From NCBI GenBank assembly GCA_003970805.2, contig CP051152.1, positions 3,162,001 through 3,226,000 on the forward strand: a DNA stretch of 64,000 nt. The letters run 5' to 3'. Made by a program: the position numbers and the translations under genes. Positions within the stretch are counted from its first letter, which is position 1; each line of letters begins with the position of its first letter. Below the pieces are notes generated by a model. The model was not told the origin of the DNA, did not search any database, and saw nothing but the letters and a program-made list of their open reading frames with translations. Shown one piece after another: positions 1 to 8,420 of the stretch. Source of the DNA: Undibacterium piscinae (GTDB lineage Bacteria; Pseudomonadota; Gammaproteobacteria; Burkholderiales; Burkholderiaceae_D).

Positions 1-830
1 GTTTTACCGATCTGAAGAGCTTTAATGCCAGTGTCTTGGTTAACCCGGATCTGCATCCTAAATCGCGTCAGGAAATTCTCGATAAATACATCAAATACAC
101 TGAACAGATGGAGGCTAAATTGCCGCAGCTATTCGGCCGTTTGCCGAAAGCAAAAATGGTGGTGATGGCTGTGCCGGAGTTCAGCGAGAAAGAGGCGTCC
201 GGCGCTTCCTACAATAACGGTACGCCGGATGGTTCGCGCCCTGGTCAGGTGATGGTCAATACCAGTGATTTTGCCGAACGTCTGACCTTGCCTATAGAGA
301 GCACGGCTTTGCACGAAGGTTTGCCTGGCCATCACATGCAAATTTCTATCGCACAGGAATTAGAGGGTTTGCCGGAGTTCCGTAAGCAAGGCGGATATAA
401 CGCCTATGTGGAAGGCTGGGCGCTGTATTCGGAGCGTCTGGGTGAAGAGCTGGGTTTCTTTCAAGATCCGTATAGCTACTACGGGCATTTGCAGGATGAA
501 ATGCTGCGCGCGATACGTCTGGTGGTCGACACCGGCCTGCATTATAAAAAGTGGAACCGTCAGCAAGTGGTCGACTTCTTTCATGACCATTCCGGCATAG
601 AGGAAGTCGATGTACAGAGCGAAACCGATCGCTACATAGTCTGGCCAGGGCAGGCGCTGGGCTACAAGATAGGTCAGCTCAAGATCGTCGAACTACGCGA
701 ATACGCGACTCAAAAGCTGGGCAAAAAATTTGATTTGCGCGCCTTCCATGACGAGGTGCTGGGTGCCGGTGCATTACCGCTGGATGTGCTGGAACAGCGC
801 ATCCATGCCTGGGTAAATACGCAAATATAA
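1..830 (+). CDS. DUF885 family protein (putative metallo-carboxypeptidase-like), C-terminal part
   Basis: The reading frame is open from the left edge (codons in frame with base 3), so the true start lies outside the window; the TTG at 36 is not a start. About 275 C-terminal residues are visible. The motif HEGLPGHH (bases ~313-336) is the HExxPGH-like metal-binding signature of the DUF885 family, followed by the family's conserved NAYVEGWALYSE stretch. Family members are often annotated as secreted hydrolases, but substrates are mostly unknown and no function is assigned here. A factor-independent terminator follows at 885-923. Confidence 0.88.
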   Translation, partial: FTDLKSFNASVLVNPDLHPKSRQEILDKYIKYTEQMEAKLPQLFGRLPKAKMVVMAVPEFSEKEASGASYNNGTPDGSRPGQVMVNTSDFAERLTLPIESTALHEGLPGHHMQISIAQELEGLPEFRKQGGYNAYVEGWALYSERLGEELGFFQDPYSYYGHLQDEMLRAIRLVVDTGLHYKKWNRQQVVDFFHDHSGIEEVDVQSETDRYIVWPGQALGYKIGQLKIVELREYATQKLGKKFDLRAFHDEVLGAGALPLDVLEQRIHAWVNTQI

Positions 831-884
831 GCCGCCTGAAATAAGCAGTCAGAATTTTTAATGGAATTTGATTGCCGTACAGAA

Positions 885-923
885 TGGTCATGCCTGGGTA
901 AAGCAGGCGTGGCCATTTTTTTT
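885..923 (+). terminator. Rho-independent terminator after the DUF885 gene
   Basis: A 12-base stem (885-896 with 904-915, partly G-U paired) encloses a 7-base loop and is followed directly by eight T residues at 916-923. Confidence 0.75.
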
Positions 924-1023
924 CCGACAAAGCGTGAAAATATTTGAGTCAGGCTATTTTTTTATAGCAAATAGTTTTAATTCCCGAGTAGAATTGATCG
1001 GATCAACCCCTCTCGGAGGCAAC

Positions 1024-1299
1024 ATGAGCGCATTTGCAATGCCGGTTTATATGGTCGATTTCACTCCCAAGACTATCGCTGCCGTGCTGTCTCCGGCTGC
1101 CATAGAGGGTTCCGAGGTAGAACTGGATGTGTATGATCGCAAGGATGTGAGCCTGAAACTGGTCGCCATAGGCCAAAGACTCAAGGATGCCGATGATAAT
1201 TTCCGTATCATTGTCACTGCCGATGGCATCAGCAATCAGCATGACTGGAACTTTACCATCTTGCGCGATTCAGCTGACCGTGGCCGCAAGAAGCGCTAG
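1024..1299 (+). CDS. Conserved hypothetical protein, 91 aa
   Basis: The ATG at 1024 is chosen because a good ribosome binding site (CGGAGG, about 1014-1019) sits just upstream; the frame is open further 5' but that part runs through the preceding terminator and looks non-coding. The product is a small soluble acidic/mixed protein with a basic tail (RGRKKR), with no signal peptide or membrane segment. I do not recognise the family. It stands alone, followed by a MITE-like repeat. Confidence 0.7.
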   Translation: MSAFAMPVYMVDFTPKTIAAVLSPAAIEGSEVELDVYDRKDVSLKLVAIGQRLKDADDNFRIIVTADGISNQHDWNFTILRDSADRGRKKR

Positions 1300-1334
1300 C
1301 CAGTCTTTTTTACCCGCATACTCCTGAGATTATT

Positions 1335-1510
1335 ACCGCAGGACAGGCGGTAATGCTGTTCAGTTAAGCTCCAATCCGTCTAGGTGTCATCCCTGCGTAG
1401 GCAGGGATCCAGTGTCTTTAGGCTTTTACGCCGCTGGATTCCCGCTTTTGCGGGAATGACGATACGTAGGACAAGGTTTAACTGAACGGCATTACGGACA
1501 GGCGTAATAC
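1335..1510. repeat. MITE-like nested inverted repeat
   Basis: Two 27-base units, 1386-1412 and 1434-1460, are inverted copies of each other and each forms its own hairpin (the GGGAATGAC / GTCATCCC type, which translates as the familiar PAKAGIQ). Outside them lies a second inverted pair, about 1351-1368 against 1476-1494 (AATGCNGTTCAGTTAA core), and a small TTACCGC/GCGGTAA hairpin. Short elements of this dRS3/REP-like type are common between genes in beta- and gammaproteobacteria. It lies between two convergent genes and may also end transcription. Confidence 0.7.
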
Positions 1511-1527
1511 TTCTTGCATGGCAGCGT

Positions 1528-2199
1528 TTAGCCTTTCCACTTCCTTTGTAGTCCGGTATCGGTATGGATCCAGCCGCCCTTGGCGCTTGGGCGATAATAA
1601 AAACCGACACCGCCCTGCCTGAAGCTTTGTATTAGTTCACCCAGCACTTCTTCGTGTAACTGTGAGATGCGGATGTCGGCAGCGCGGCCTTCCAGGTGCA
1701 GCGATTTACGCGCTGCCGGAATGCCTTCCTCAATCAGGCGTTGGTTCGATGCTGCCGTGCGATAGCCGGACAAGATTTCCAAGGGCTTGGTCATGCCAAA
1801 GCGTGCGATAAAGGCCTGGGTCGCCCACAGGGTTTCCAGCAATTTTGGATCAATCGCGGCGGCTTGTTTGCCATTGACGTCACGCAGTAAATGACAGACT
1901 TGCTGGTAGGCGGAATCGAGCATTTCGCCGTCTTTCCAGTATAGTAACTGTACGCGTTCGCCGCTGGCGGGGCGCACCAGATCGAGGGTGCGCGGTTTTA
2001 GCCAGAAATCTAGGTCTAACGCCTGAGAGTCAAATAAGTCTGGCGGCGGAGTCAGTTGGCTAGATTTGGCGGCGCTCTCTTTTAACGCCCCGCCTTCTTG
2101 TGTCGCTTGCGCCAGAGTTGCCGGGGCGCGTAGCCCCATGAACAGCCCGGAGGCGGTGAGTAGCAGGGATTTTTTCAGTATGCTACGGCGTGATGGCAT
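1528..2199 (-). CDS. YcbK/MepK-like DUF882 protein, Tat-exported (peptidase M15 family)
   Basis: The N-terminus MPSRRSILKKSLL is a twin-arginine signal; this start at 2199 is preferred over an upstream in-frame ATG that would bury the signal. The C-terminal half has the M15A/DUF882 zinc-site pattern: HLEGRAADIRI (H and D ligands) and GWIHTDTG (H ligand). Family members cleave cross-links or peptides in murein, so a periplasmic cell-wall role is likely. It is monocistronic and ends near the repeat at 1335-1510. Confidence 0.85.
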   Translation of the reverse strand: MPSRRSILKKSLLLTASGLFMGLRAPATLAQATQEGGALKESAAKSSQLTPPPDLFDSQALDLDFWLKPRTLDLVRPASGERVQLLYWKDGEMLDSAYQQVCHLLRDVNGKQAAAIDPKLLETLWATQAFIARFGMTKPLEILSGYRTAASNQRLIEEGIPAARKSLHLEGRAADIRISQLHEEVLGELIQSFRQGGVGFYYRPSAKGGWIHTDTGLQRKWKG

Positions 2200-2275
2200 G
2201 GAGTAAACCTCAGATTTAATGCTAAATATTACACAATATTGGACTATTTTGCTGGCGTTCGCCAGTTGTGCCAAG

Positions 2276-3493
2276 CTATATCCGTTTTAGTACTTTTTCT
2301 ACCGGGCTAAAGCGCAGGCGAAACGCATCGGGCATGCCTGATCCCAGCAGCGGACGCAGATACAGTCGGAATGCATCGGTGACATCGGTACCGCTGGCGC
2401 TGATGAACTCGTCTTCCATGGTGCGGGTTTTTCCGGCTACCGCTTCCAGCGGCAGTAAATCGTAATCGACTGAGTAAAAGCCGGTGCGCCGGATCGCCAC
2501 CGAACCGTTTTGATTTCCCCACATGGCAAACTGCACGGCTTTCTCGCCGACCTCGCGCGCCTCACGCTGATCGACATCCGATACGCAACCGATGAACGAG
2601 CGTTGCAGGTATCCAAAGGTATCGCCGCGCACGCGCTTGATGCCGAGTTTTGCCTTGATTTCTTCACACAGCAAATCGGCTAGCGCACCGGTGCCTGAGA
2701 GTTGTACATTGCCATGCGCGTCATGCTCGAGATCCTTGGCCAGTAAACTCAGGATAGGCGTGCCGCGGGCATCATGAATGCCTTCCGATACCGCTACCAC
2801 GCAGCGGCCATAGCGTGCATAAGTTGCCTTGACGTCGGCAAGGAAATTTTCCAGCACAAAATTGCGTTCCGGCATATAGATCAGGTGCGGCCCGTCTTCC
2901 GGAAATTTTTTGCCTAGCGCGGAGGCTGCGGTTAAAAAACCGGCATGGCGCCCCATCACGACGCCGACATACACACCCGGCAGGGCGGCGTTATCCAGAT
3001 TGGCACCGGCAAACGCCTGCGCCACGAAGCGTGCGGCGGACGGGAACCCTGGCGTGTGGTCATTGCCGACCAAGTCGTTATCGATGGTCTTGGGGATGTG
3101 GATACAGCGCAGCGGATAGTTGGCTTTTTGCGCTTCCAGGCTGACGATGCGCACGGTGTCGGAGGAGTCGTTACCGCCGATGTAAAAGAAATGTTCTATC
3201 TCGTGAGCGCGCAAGACCTTGAAGATTTCCTGGCAATATTTTTCATCCGGCTTGTCGCGGGTAGAGCCTAAGGCGGAAGAGGGCGTATTGGCGACCAGTT
3301 CCAGATTGTGGCTGGTCTCTTGCGTCAGATCGACGAAGTCTTCATCGACGATGCCGCGCACTCCATGGCGTGCACCGTAGATGCGCTCAATCTGGCGAAA
3401 ACGCCGCGCTTCCATTGCTACGCCGGCCAGCGACTGATTGATGACCGCAGTCGGACCGCCACCTTGCGCTACCAAAATTTTCCCAGATGCCAT
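2276..3493 (-). CDS. pfp: Diphosphate--fructose-6-phosphate 1-phosphotransferase (PPi-PFK)
   Basis: This 405-residue enzyme reversibly phosphorylates fructose 6-phosphate with pyrophosphate in glycolysis/gluconeogenesis. Phosphofructokinase signatures are clear: GGGPTAVIN near the N-terminus, GGNDSSDT at the phosphoryl-donor site, PKTIDND at the catalytic loop and MGRHAGFLTA. The PKTIDND loop, together with an Asp where ATP enzymes have Gly (GGDGS), points to PPi rather than ATP as donor. The start at 3493 is chosen for its GGGGAGAG ribosome binding site and because family homology begins there; the frame stays open 49 codons upstream without similarity. PPi-PFK is common in betaproteobacteria lacking ATP-PFK. 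Confidence 0.9.
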   Translation of the reverse strand: MASGKILVAQGGGPTAVINQSLAGVAMEARRFRQIERIYGARHGVRGIVDEDFVDLTQETSHNLELVANTPSSALGSTRDKPDEKYCQEIFKVLRAHEIEHFFYIGGNDSSDTVRIVSLEAQKANYPLRCIHIPKTIDNDLVGNDHTPGFPSAARFVAQAFAGANLDNAALPGVYVGVVMGRHAGFLTAASALGKKFPEDGPHLIYMPERNFVLENFLADVKATYARYGRCVVAVSEGIHDARGTPILSLLAKDLEHDAHGNVQLSGTGALADLLCEEIKAKLGIKRVRGDTFGYLQRSFIGCVSDVDQREAREVGEKAVQFAMWGNQNGSVAIRRTGFYSVDYDLLPLEAVAGKTRTMEDEFISASGTDVTDAFRLYLRPLLGSGMPDAFRLRFSPVEKVLKRI

Positions 3494-3672
3494 AATGCTC
3501 TCCCCGGATGGTGTGTGTGTTATGTATCTTGCCATTTGATTCTGTGCCGGGCAAGTGGTTTTACGGCGGCGGAGCACAGCTTCTGTTATGGTCGTTTTTT
3601 CTATAACTGTATCTGTTTGCCAGGTCACGCGACATGTCACAATGAGGTATAGACATTTATCAAGTTTTTGAC

Positions 3673-4425
3673 ATGCTCACACCTGAACAATTGCAAGAGT
3701 TTCGTATTAACGGTTATCTGGTTTTGCCTGGTATGACCGATGCCGCTTATTGCGAATCCGTACTCGCTTTCGCCGCGCAGGAATTACTGGCGGATGCGGC
3801 ACCGATAGAGTACGAAGCCGATACCCGTTATCCGGGGGCACCGGCATCGCGCGATGCCGAAGGCGGCCGCACGGCACGGCGCTTATTGCAGGCGGTGGCA
3901 CGCAGTCCCTTACTGGCAGACTGGGCGCGTGGCGAGCAACTGACAGCGGCCTTGCGCCAGCTATTGGGCGCAGGTGCCTGTTTGTCGCAAGTGCATCACA
4001 ACTGCATCATGACCAAGCAACCGCGTTTCTCCAGCATTACCGGATGGCATCGCGATAGCCGTTACTGGCAGTTTCAACGTGCCGAGTTGGTGTCGGCCTG
4101 GCTGGCCTTACGTAACGAGACCGTAGAGAATGGTTGTCTGCTGGTGATGCCGGGTTCGCATTTGTGGACTATTCAGCCGGATCAACTCGATGCGGCGCAA
4201 TTTTTGCGCGCTGATCTGGCGCAGAATCAAGCGTTATTGCAACAGGCAATCGCGGTGCCTTTGCAGCAGGGTGACACCTTGTTATTTCACAGCAATTTGT
4301 TTCATGCAGCAGGCTGCAACCAGACTGCGCACAGCAAATTCTCTATGGTGTTTACTTATCGTGCGGCAGATAACCCACCGCAGGCGGGAACGCGTTCGGC
4401 TAGTCTGCCTGAGATAGAAATTTAA
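3673..4425 (+). CDS. Phytanoyl-CoA dioxygenase (PhyH) family protein
   Basis: A 250-residue Fe(II)/2-oxoglutarate-dependent oxygenase. The iron-binding HxD is seen in GWHRDSRYW and the distal His in LFHAAGCNQT, with a downstream basic residue for 2-oxoglutarate. The core NETVENGCLLVMPGSH is typical of PhyH proteins. The substrate cannot be inferred. It is divergent from pfp and convergent with the DUF2087 gene; no pathway partner is adjacent. Confidence 0.85.
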   Translation: MLTPEQLQEFRINGYLVLPGMTDAAYCESVLAFAAQELLADAAPIEYEADTRYPGAPASRDAEGGRTARRLLQAVARSPLLADWARGEQLTAALRQLLGAGACLSQVHHNCIMTKQPRFSSITGWHRDSRYWQFQRAELVSAWLALRNETVENGCLLVMPGSHLWTIQPDQLDAAQFLRADLAQNQALLQQAIAVPLQQGDTLLFHSNLFHAAGCNQTAHSKFSMVFTYRAADNPPQAGTRSASLPEIEI

Positions 4426-4569
4426 TCGTCATTTAGGTGTCATTTAGGCGAAATGGAAATGCGAATTTCCAGAAAACGATACGCTTATTCCATGCGCCTT
4501 GCAGCCGTAAAATGGCTGGCAAGGCGCACCGATATTGCGTTTACGATTTGTGATTTCCTGTCCGGCCTA

Positions 4570-5394
4570 TCAGCAACGCCAATACACGGCATTGTCACGC
4601 GCCATCAATTTGCAAGCGATAAATTCACGCCTTAAGGTCGCGAAATCTTCGTGAAATTGCAGTAAGAACGTATTGATTTCTTTTTCCTCATAACGCCGTC
4701 CGCGTTCTAGCTGAGCCACCAGCCATTGCAGTACTACCAGGCGCTTTTTACGCATCTGAGGGATTTTATTCAGACGGCCGTTTTCTACGAAAGTATCGAG
4801 TACGCGGCGCGAAAATTCAGGCTCGCTAATGTCCTCTGCATGAGCGTCGGTCTGGCTATCGGCAGGCGTTGGCAAGATTTCGGTACGGGTCGCCTTGAAG
4901 CGCAACTCGCATAGCGCATACCAGGCGGCAGTTCCATAAGTTGCCACCAGGTCATGCGAAATCGCTTGCCATAAGGCTGGCTGCGCGCCCAGACCTAGTT
5001 GTTCTATGCAGGGTAGCTCAGCGATAAAGAATTGGTTTTTGTAGGGCAGCAGATAGCTGTCAGGATGCAGGCGCAATTGCGCCGTGGCTTCGGTATAACT
5101 GGCGAACCAGTGATTGGTAAAACCATGCGCCTGTTTGTCGTACCAGAATGTGCCCATGTCCTGCGGCGCTGGCGCATTGCCTTCCAGCATCTGTCGTGCA
5201 TGTTCCCAATGAGTGAAACCGGCTTCACTGGCCACTATGTTGAGGGCGTGGCGTAAGCTCCACTCGTCCGGCAAAGACCAGCCTTGTTGCTTGGCGATAC
5301 GGGTGCTACGCAAGATGACGGCGGGAGAATTGCTGCGCAAGGAATTTAACAGCAGGCGGGCGCGGGTTTTTAATTCTGAGACAGGTGAAAACAT
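4570..5394 (-). CDS. DUF2087 C-terminal domain protein
   Basis: The last ~75 residues (from RLNKIPQMRKKRLVVLQ to the end) match the DUF2087 pattern, a small helical domain often attached to regulators and predicted to bind nucleic acid. The first ~180 residues contain an ASEAGFTHWEHA segment resembling a domain seen in many uncharacterised proteobacterial proteins. No signal peptide or membrane helix is seen. The gene stands alone; function unknown. Confidence 0.75.
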   Translation of the reverse strand: MFSPVSELKTRARLLLNSLRSNSPAVILRSTRIAKQQGWSLPDEWSLRHALNIVASEAGFTHWEHARQMLEGNAPAPQDMGTFWYDKQAHGFTNHWFASYTEATAQLRLHPDSYLLPYKNQFFIAELPCIEQLGLGAQPALWQAISHDLVATYGTAAWYALCELRFKATRTEILPTPADSQTDAHAEDISEPEFSRRVLDTFVENGRLNKIPQMRKKRLVVLQWLVAQLERGRRYEEKEINTFLLQFHEDFATLRREFIACKLMARDNAVYWRC

Positions 5395-5592
5395 AAAAGG
5401 CTCCTAGTTTCGTTATTGTGGCAATCCCGCTGATGCCAAACGAATTAAGTTCCTAAGTCAGTTTTCATTTCATCAAATCTGATGACACTGATAAAGAATC
5501 CGGGGTGAGAGCCTCTTGTGCGGGCAGGCGTCCCCTGACACCTGTGCGGCGATTCTAAGGGATGGGCGCAATGGCGTCAATGCCTGACTGAT

Positions 5593-7461
5593 TCAGCCTG
5601 GATTTGCCAGCGGTAATGTGAACCAGAACGTGGTGCCGCATCCTGGCTCGGTATCGAAACCGATTTCTCCTTGCATGGCAATAATCAGGGCTTTGCTGAT
5701 TTTCAGCCCCAGACCGGTACCGCCTTGCTGACGGGTGTTGCCATTGTTTGCCTGTGCGAAAGCGCGAAATATCTGATCCTGAAAATCGACCGGTATACCC
5801 GCGCCGTGATCTTCCACCTCGACCCGCGCCACCTGTTGATCAAGCATAATCCTCACGTCGACCTGACGATCTTCACCGGCAAATTTAGCCGAATTCGACA
5901 ATAGATTAGCCATGACCTGCGGCACCCTGGCGGCGTCGGCCAGCACCACACACTGCTCCGGATGTGTGCCCAATACATATTGCACATTGAGCGTCAGTCC
6001 GTAACCTCCATTGTCCAGAATTGATTGTTTGACGATGCCGGTTAAGTCGACCGCGCTGACGTTGATGGGCATCTTTCCTGCCGCCAGCTTCTCCATGTCG
6101 AGTAAGTCGTTGATCAGTAAAATCAGTCGCTGGCTGTTTTTTTGCGCCAGATTGACCAATTTGACGGCCGCCGCAGGTAATGCTCCGGTTACCCCGCCCT
6201 CTATCAGTTTCAGCGAGCCATAGATGGAGGTCAGCGGTGTGCGCAATTCGTGGCTGACGGTAGAGACAAACTCGGATTTCAGTCGATCCAGCCTATGTCG
6301 CTCACTGATGTCGCGCACTATGCCGATGAAGATCACTTCGCCATGATCGATGCTGCGCGTGACCGCCAGATCCATGGGGAATGTTGTGCCATCCTTGCGC
6401 AAGCCTTCTACCTCCCGGCCTATGCCTATGATCTTTGGTTTACCGCCATCAGCATAATTTTGCAGATATGAGTCATGTTTGCTTTGGTCTGGCTCCGGCA
6501 TCAGCATACGGATATTGCGTGCCATCACTTCGTCAAAGGGATAGCCGAAAATTTGACTGGCAGCGAGGTTGAATGAACGTATGGTGCCGATGGTATCGAT
6601 GGTGATGATGCCATCGGCGAGATTGTCTAGTATGGACTGATTGTGAGCCATGTGATCGACCAGCTCTTGCTGTTGATACTTAAGTTGTCGTGACAGGCTG
6701 TTGAGCGAGGCGTTGAGCTCGGCAATCTCTTTGGTGCCATCGTAGTTTGCCAGTTGTTCGCCTATCGCATTGCCTAAGTGCTTGGCAAATGCGGTCGTGC
6801 TGCGCAAGGCGCGCATAGGGGCGCGCAGCAAAAGCACGAGCAAAAAAAAGACGCTCAATATCGATACGCCGGCATATAGGAAAGTGCGCTGCCATTGCGC
6901 CAAAATCGTCGTGCGTATATGTGCCAGACTGTATCTGACCCGTACCGAACCGAGTAGCGATCCGGCATTGATCGGTTGCCATATTTCTAGTAAAGCGGAG
7001 CGCGGAAGCAGGTCATCGAATAAGAGGGCTTCTGACATTTTCCCGCTGGCGACGTCAATCGGAAATTCGCTTGAGCCCGGCGTGATGATATCAGTGCTAA
7101 ACCTGACGCTAGGCAGCTCATTATTTTTCACTACTTCACTGAGGGTTTTTCCTTTGTTATCGACGATAAGTATGGATGCGACGGCAGGATGTCTGGCTTT
7201 TAGCAGTAAGTCGCTTTCCAGTGTTGCCAGATCTTTGGTGATGAGGGGATTGCCGCTGGCCGAAGCAATCTGGATGGCCAGTGATCGTATATCTTGCTTG
7301 ACTTGCTCACGAGAACTTTTTGCTGATTCATAGGTGAGTATGCCGCCGAACACGATGATGACGGGGGCTACCGTAATCGTGATAAACAGGAATAGCTGCG
7401 ACGAAAGGCGATGCGGAACTAAGCGTCGCCAATCAGACAGGGCAGTGATCCAGTCCGGCAT
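5593..7461 (-). CDS. Membrane PAS sensor histidine kinase, partner of the upstream PhnD-like protein
   Basis: 622 residues. TM1 is about 22-45, a periplasmic loop about 46-190, TM2 about 195-213, then a HAMP-like linker, a PAS domain about 275-385 (with the PAC tail VRDISERH), the HisKA H-box with H404 (VSHELRTP), and an HATPase domain with N-box (LLSNSAKF), G1 (DHGAGIP) and G2 (GGTGLGLKISKA). There is no receiver domain and no adjacent response regulator, so the target is unknown. It starts three bases after the stop of the PhnD-like gene, so the two are almost certainly cotranscribed and probably work as a periplasmic sensor plus kinase. Confidence 0.92.
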   Translation of the reverse strand: MPDWITALSDWRRLVPHRLSSQLFLFITITVAPVIIVFGGILTYESAKSSREQVKQDIRSLAIQIASASGNPLITKDLATLESDLLLKARHPAVASILIVDNKGKTLSEVVKNNELPSVRFSTDIITPGSSEFPIDVASGKMSEALLFDDLLPRSALLEIWQPINAGSLLGSVRVRYSLAHIRTTILAQWQRTFLYAGVSILSVFFLLVLLLRAPMRALRSTTAFAKHLGNAIGEQLANYDGTKEIAELNASLNSLSRQLKYQQQELVDHMAHNQSILDNLADGIITIDTIGTIRSFNLAASQIFGYPFDEVMARNIRMLMPEPDQSKHDSYLQNYADGGKPKIIGIGREVEGLRKDGTTFPMDLAVTRSIDHGEVIFIGIVRDISERHRLDRLKSEFVSTVSHELRTPLTSIYGSLKLIEGGVTGALPAAAVKLVNLAQKNSQRLILLINDLLDMEKLAAGKMPINVSAVDLTGIVKQSILDNGGYGLTLNVQYVLGTHPEQCVVLADAARVPQVMANLLSNSAKFAGEDRQVDVRIMLDQQVARVEVEDHGAGIPVDFQDQIFRAFAQANNGNTRQQGGTGLGLKISKALIIAMQGEIGFDTEPGCGTTFWFTLPLANPG

Positions 7462-7464
7462 TAT

Positions 7465-8307
7465 TTACTCTTTCTCCAGAATCACGAATTTTTCTATACC
7501 TAATTTTTCCAGTGGTAAATAGTCGCTCTCATAGTTGCTGGCAAGCGGTTGCGGTACCCTGATTTCCTTGAGCAAGGCGAGCCCGGCCGGATCTTTTTGC
7601 ATCGATAAAAAGGCTGCCTTGACTGCCTGGCGAACCGCATCCGGTACCCGCGGATGCGCGATCACCGGATGTGATGCGCTAGTTGGCGTCTGGAACAAGA
7701 TGCGCAGTTGTTCGCGGATCTCTGGTTTTTCGTCATTGTAGGTATTGTTGACGGCACCGCCGGCGGCTACGCTGCCATTGAGTATGCTGCGAAACACATT
7801 GCCATGATTATTGAGTATCTGTGGCTGAAATTTTATTTTCCTTTCAGCCAACAGCGCTCGCATGTACAGCGATGCGCCAAATGCGTTCGGTGCCGGAAAT
7901 CCTATATCTAAACCTGCCAGGTCTTGCGGGCTTTTATACGGACTATCCTTACGTACCAGTAAGATGCCGCTCAGGGGTTTGCTGTCTCGCAAGAGTGGCA
8001 GGTAAGCTTGCGCTTTTTTTGCCATCACCGCGTGATATGGGTTGGCATAGGCAAAATCGGGCTCGCCCTTGAGTACGGCTTGTTCAAATTTGGGGATAGA
8101 AGATTGCAATGCCAGTTCCAGCGTGATGCCGGTTTCGCGTGAGATGCGTTCCAGTACCGGTTGCCATTCGGTATGTAATTGCACCACGTTGTATTGCGGC
8201 ACCACCGCGAAGCTATAACTAGTCGCGGCCAGTGCCGTGTGGCAAGCTGTGCTGAAAGCGAGACCAATTGCCCAGACAGAAAATATCTTGAAGTAGTGCA
8301 AACGCAT
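7465..8307 (-). CDS. PhnD-like periplasmic phosphate/phosphonate-type binding protein
   Basis: 280 residues from the ATG at 8307, which has a GGGAG ribosome binding site and opens on a signal peptide (cleavage near ALA-AT). The body follows the PhnD/TctC-type binding fold: FAVVPQYNV, DFAYANPYHAV, SGILLVRKDSPYKSPQDLAG and NHGNVFRSILNGSVAAGGA. No permease or ATPase genes are nearby; instead a histidine kinase follows after 3 bases. Known kinases use PhnD-like modules as ligand sensors, so I infer a ligand-sensing rather than uptake role. The ligand is unknown. Confidence 0.88.
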   Translation of the reverse strand: MRLHYFKIFSVWAIGLAFSTACHTALAATSYSFAVVPQYNVVQLHTEWQPVLERISRETGITLELALQSSIPKFEQAVLKGEPDFAYANPYHAVMAKKAQAYLPLLRDSKPLSGILLVRKDSPYKSPQDLAGLDIGFPAPNAFGASLYMRALLAERKIKFQPQILNNHGNVFRSILNGSVAAGGAVNNTYNDEKPEIREQLRILFQTPTSASHPVIAHPRVPDAVRQAVKAAFLSMQKDPAGLALLKEIRVPQPLASNYESDYLPLEKLGIEKFVILEKE

Positions 8308-8420
8308 TTCTATACTCCCCGGAAGAATAGATAACTGCAAGCAATCGTACTATTTCAAGAATCATAGCATGCCGGCCATTGCCGCCACTCACAATTCTTC
8401 GTGGTAACCGGCAGGGGCGC

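Noticed and set aside
868..1023. 5' extension (52 codons) of the 91-aa hypothetical gene
   Set aside because: It crosses a terminator hairpin and an excellent ribosome binding site sits at 1014-1019.
5500..5560. GGGGTGAGAGCC...CCTGACACCTG stretch resembling a TPP riboswitch
   Set aside because: The CTGAGA and ACCTGATCTGGATAATGCCAGCG-type cores are not present, and the neighbour is a DUF2087 gene with no link to thiamine.
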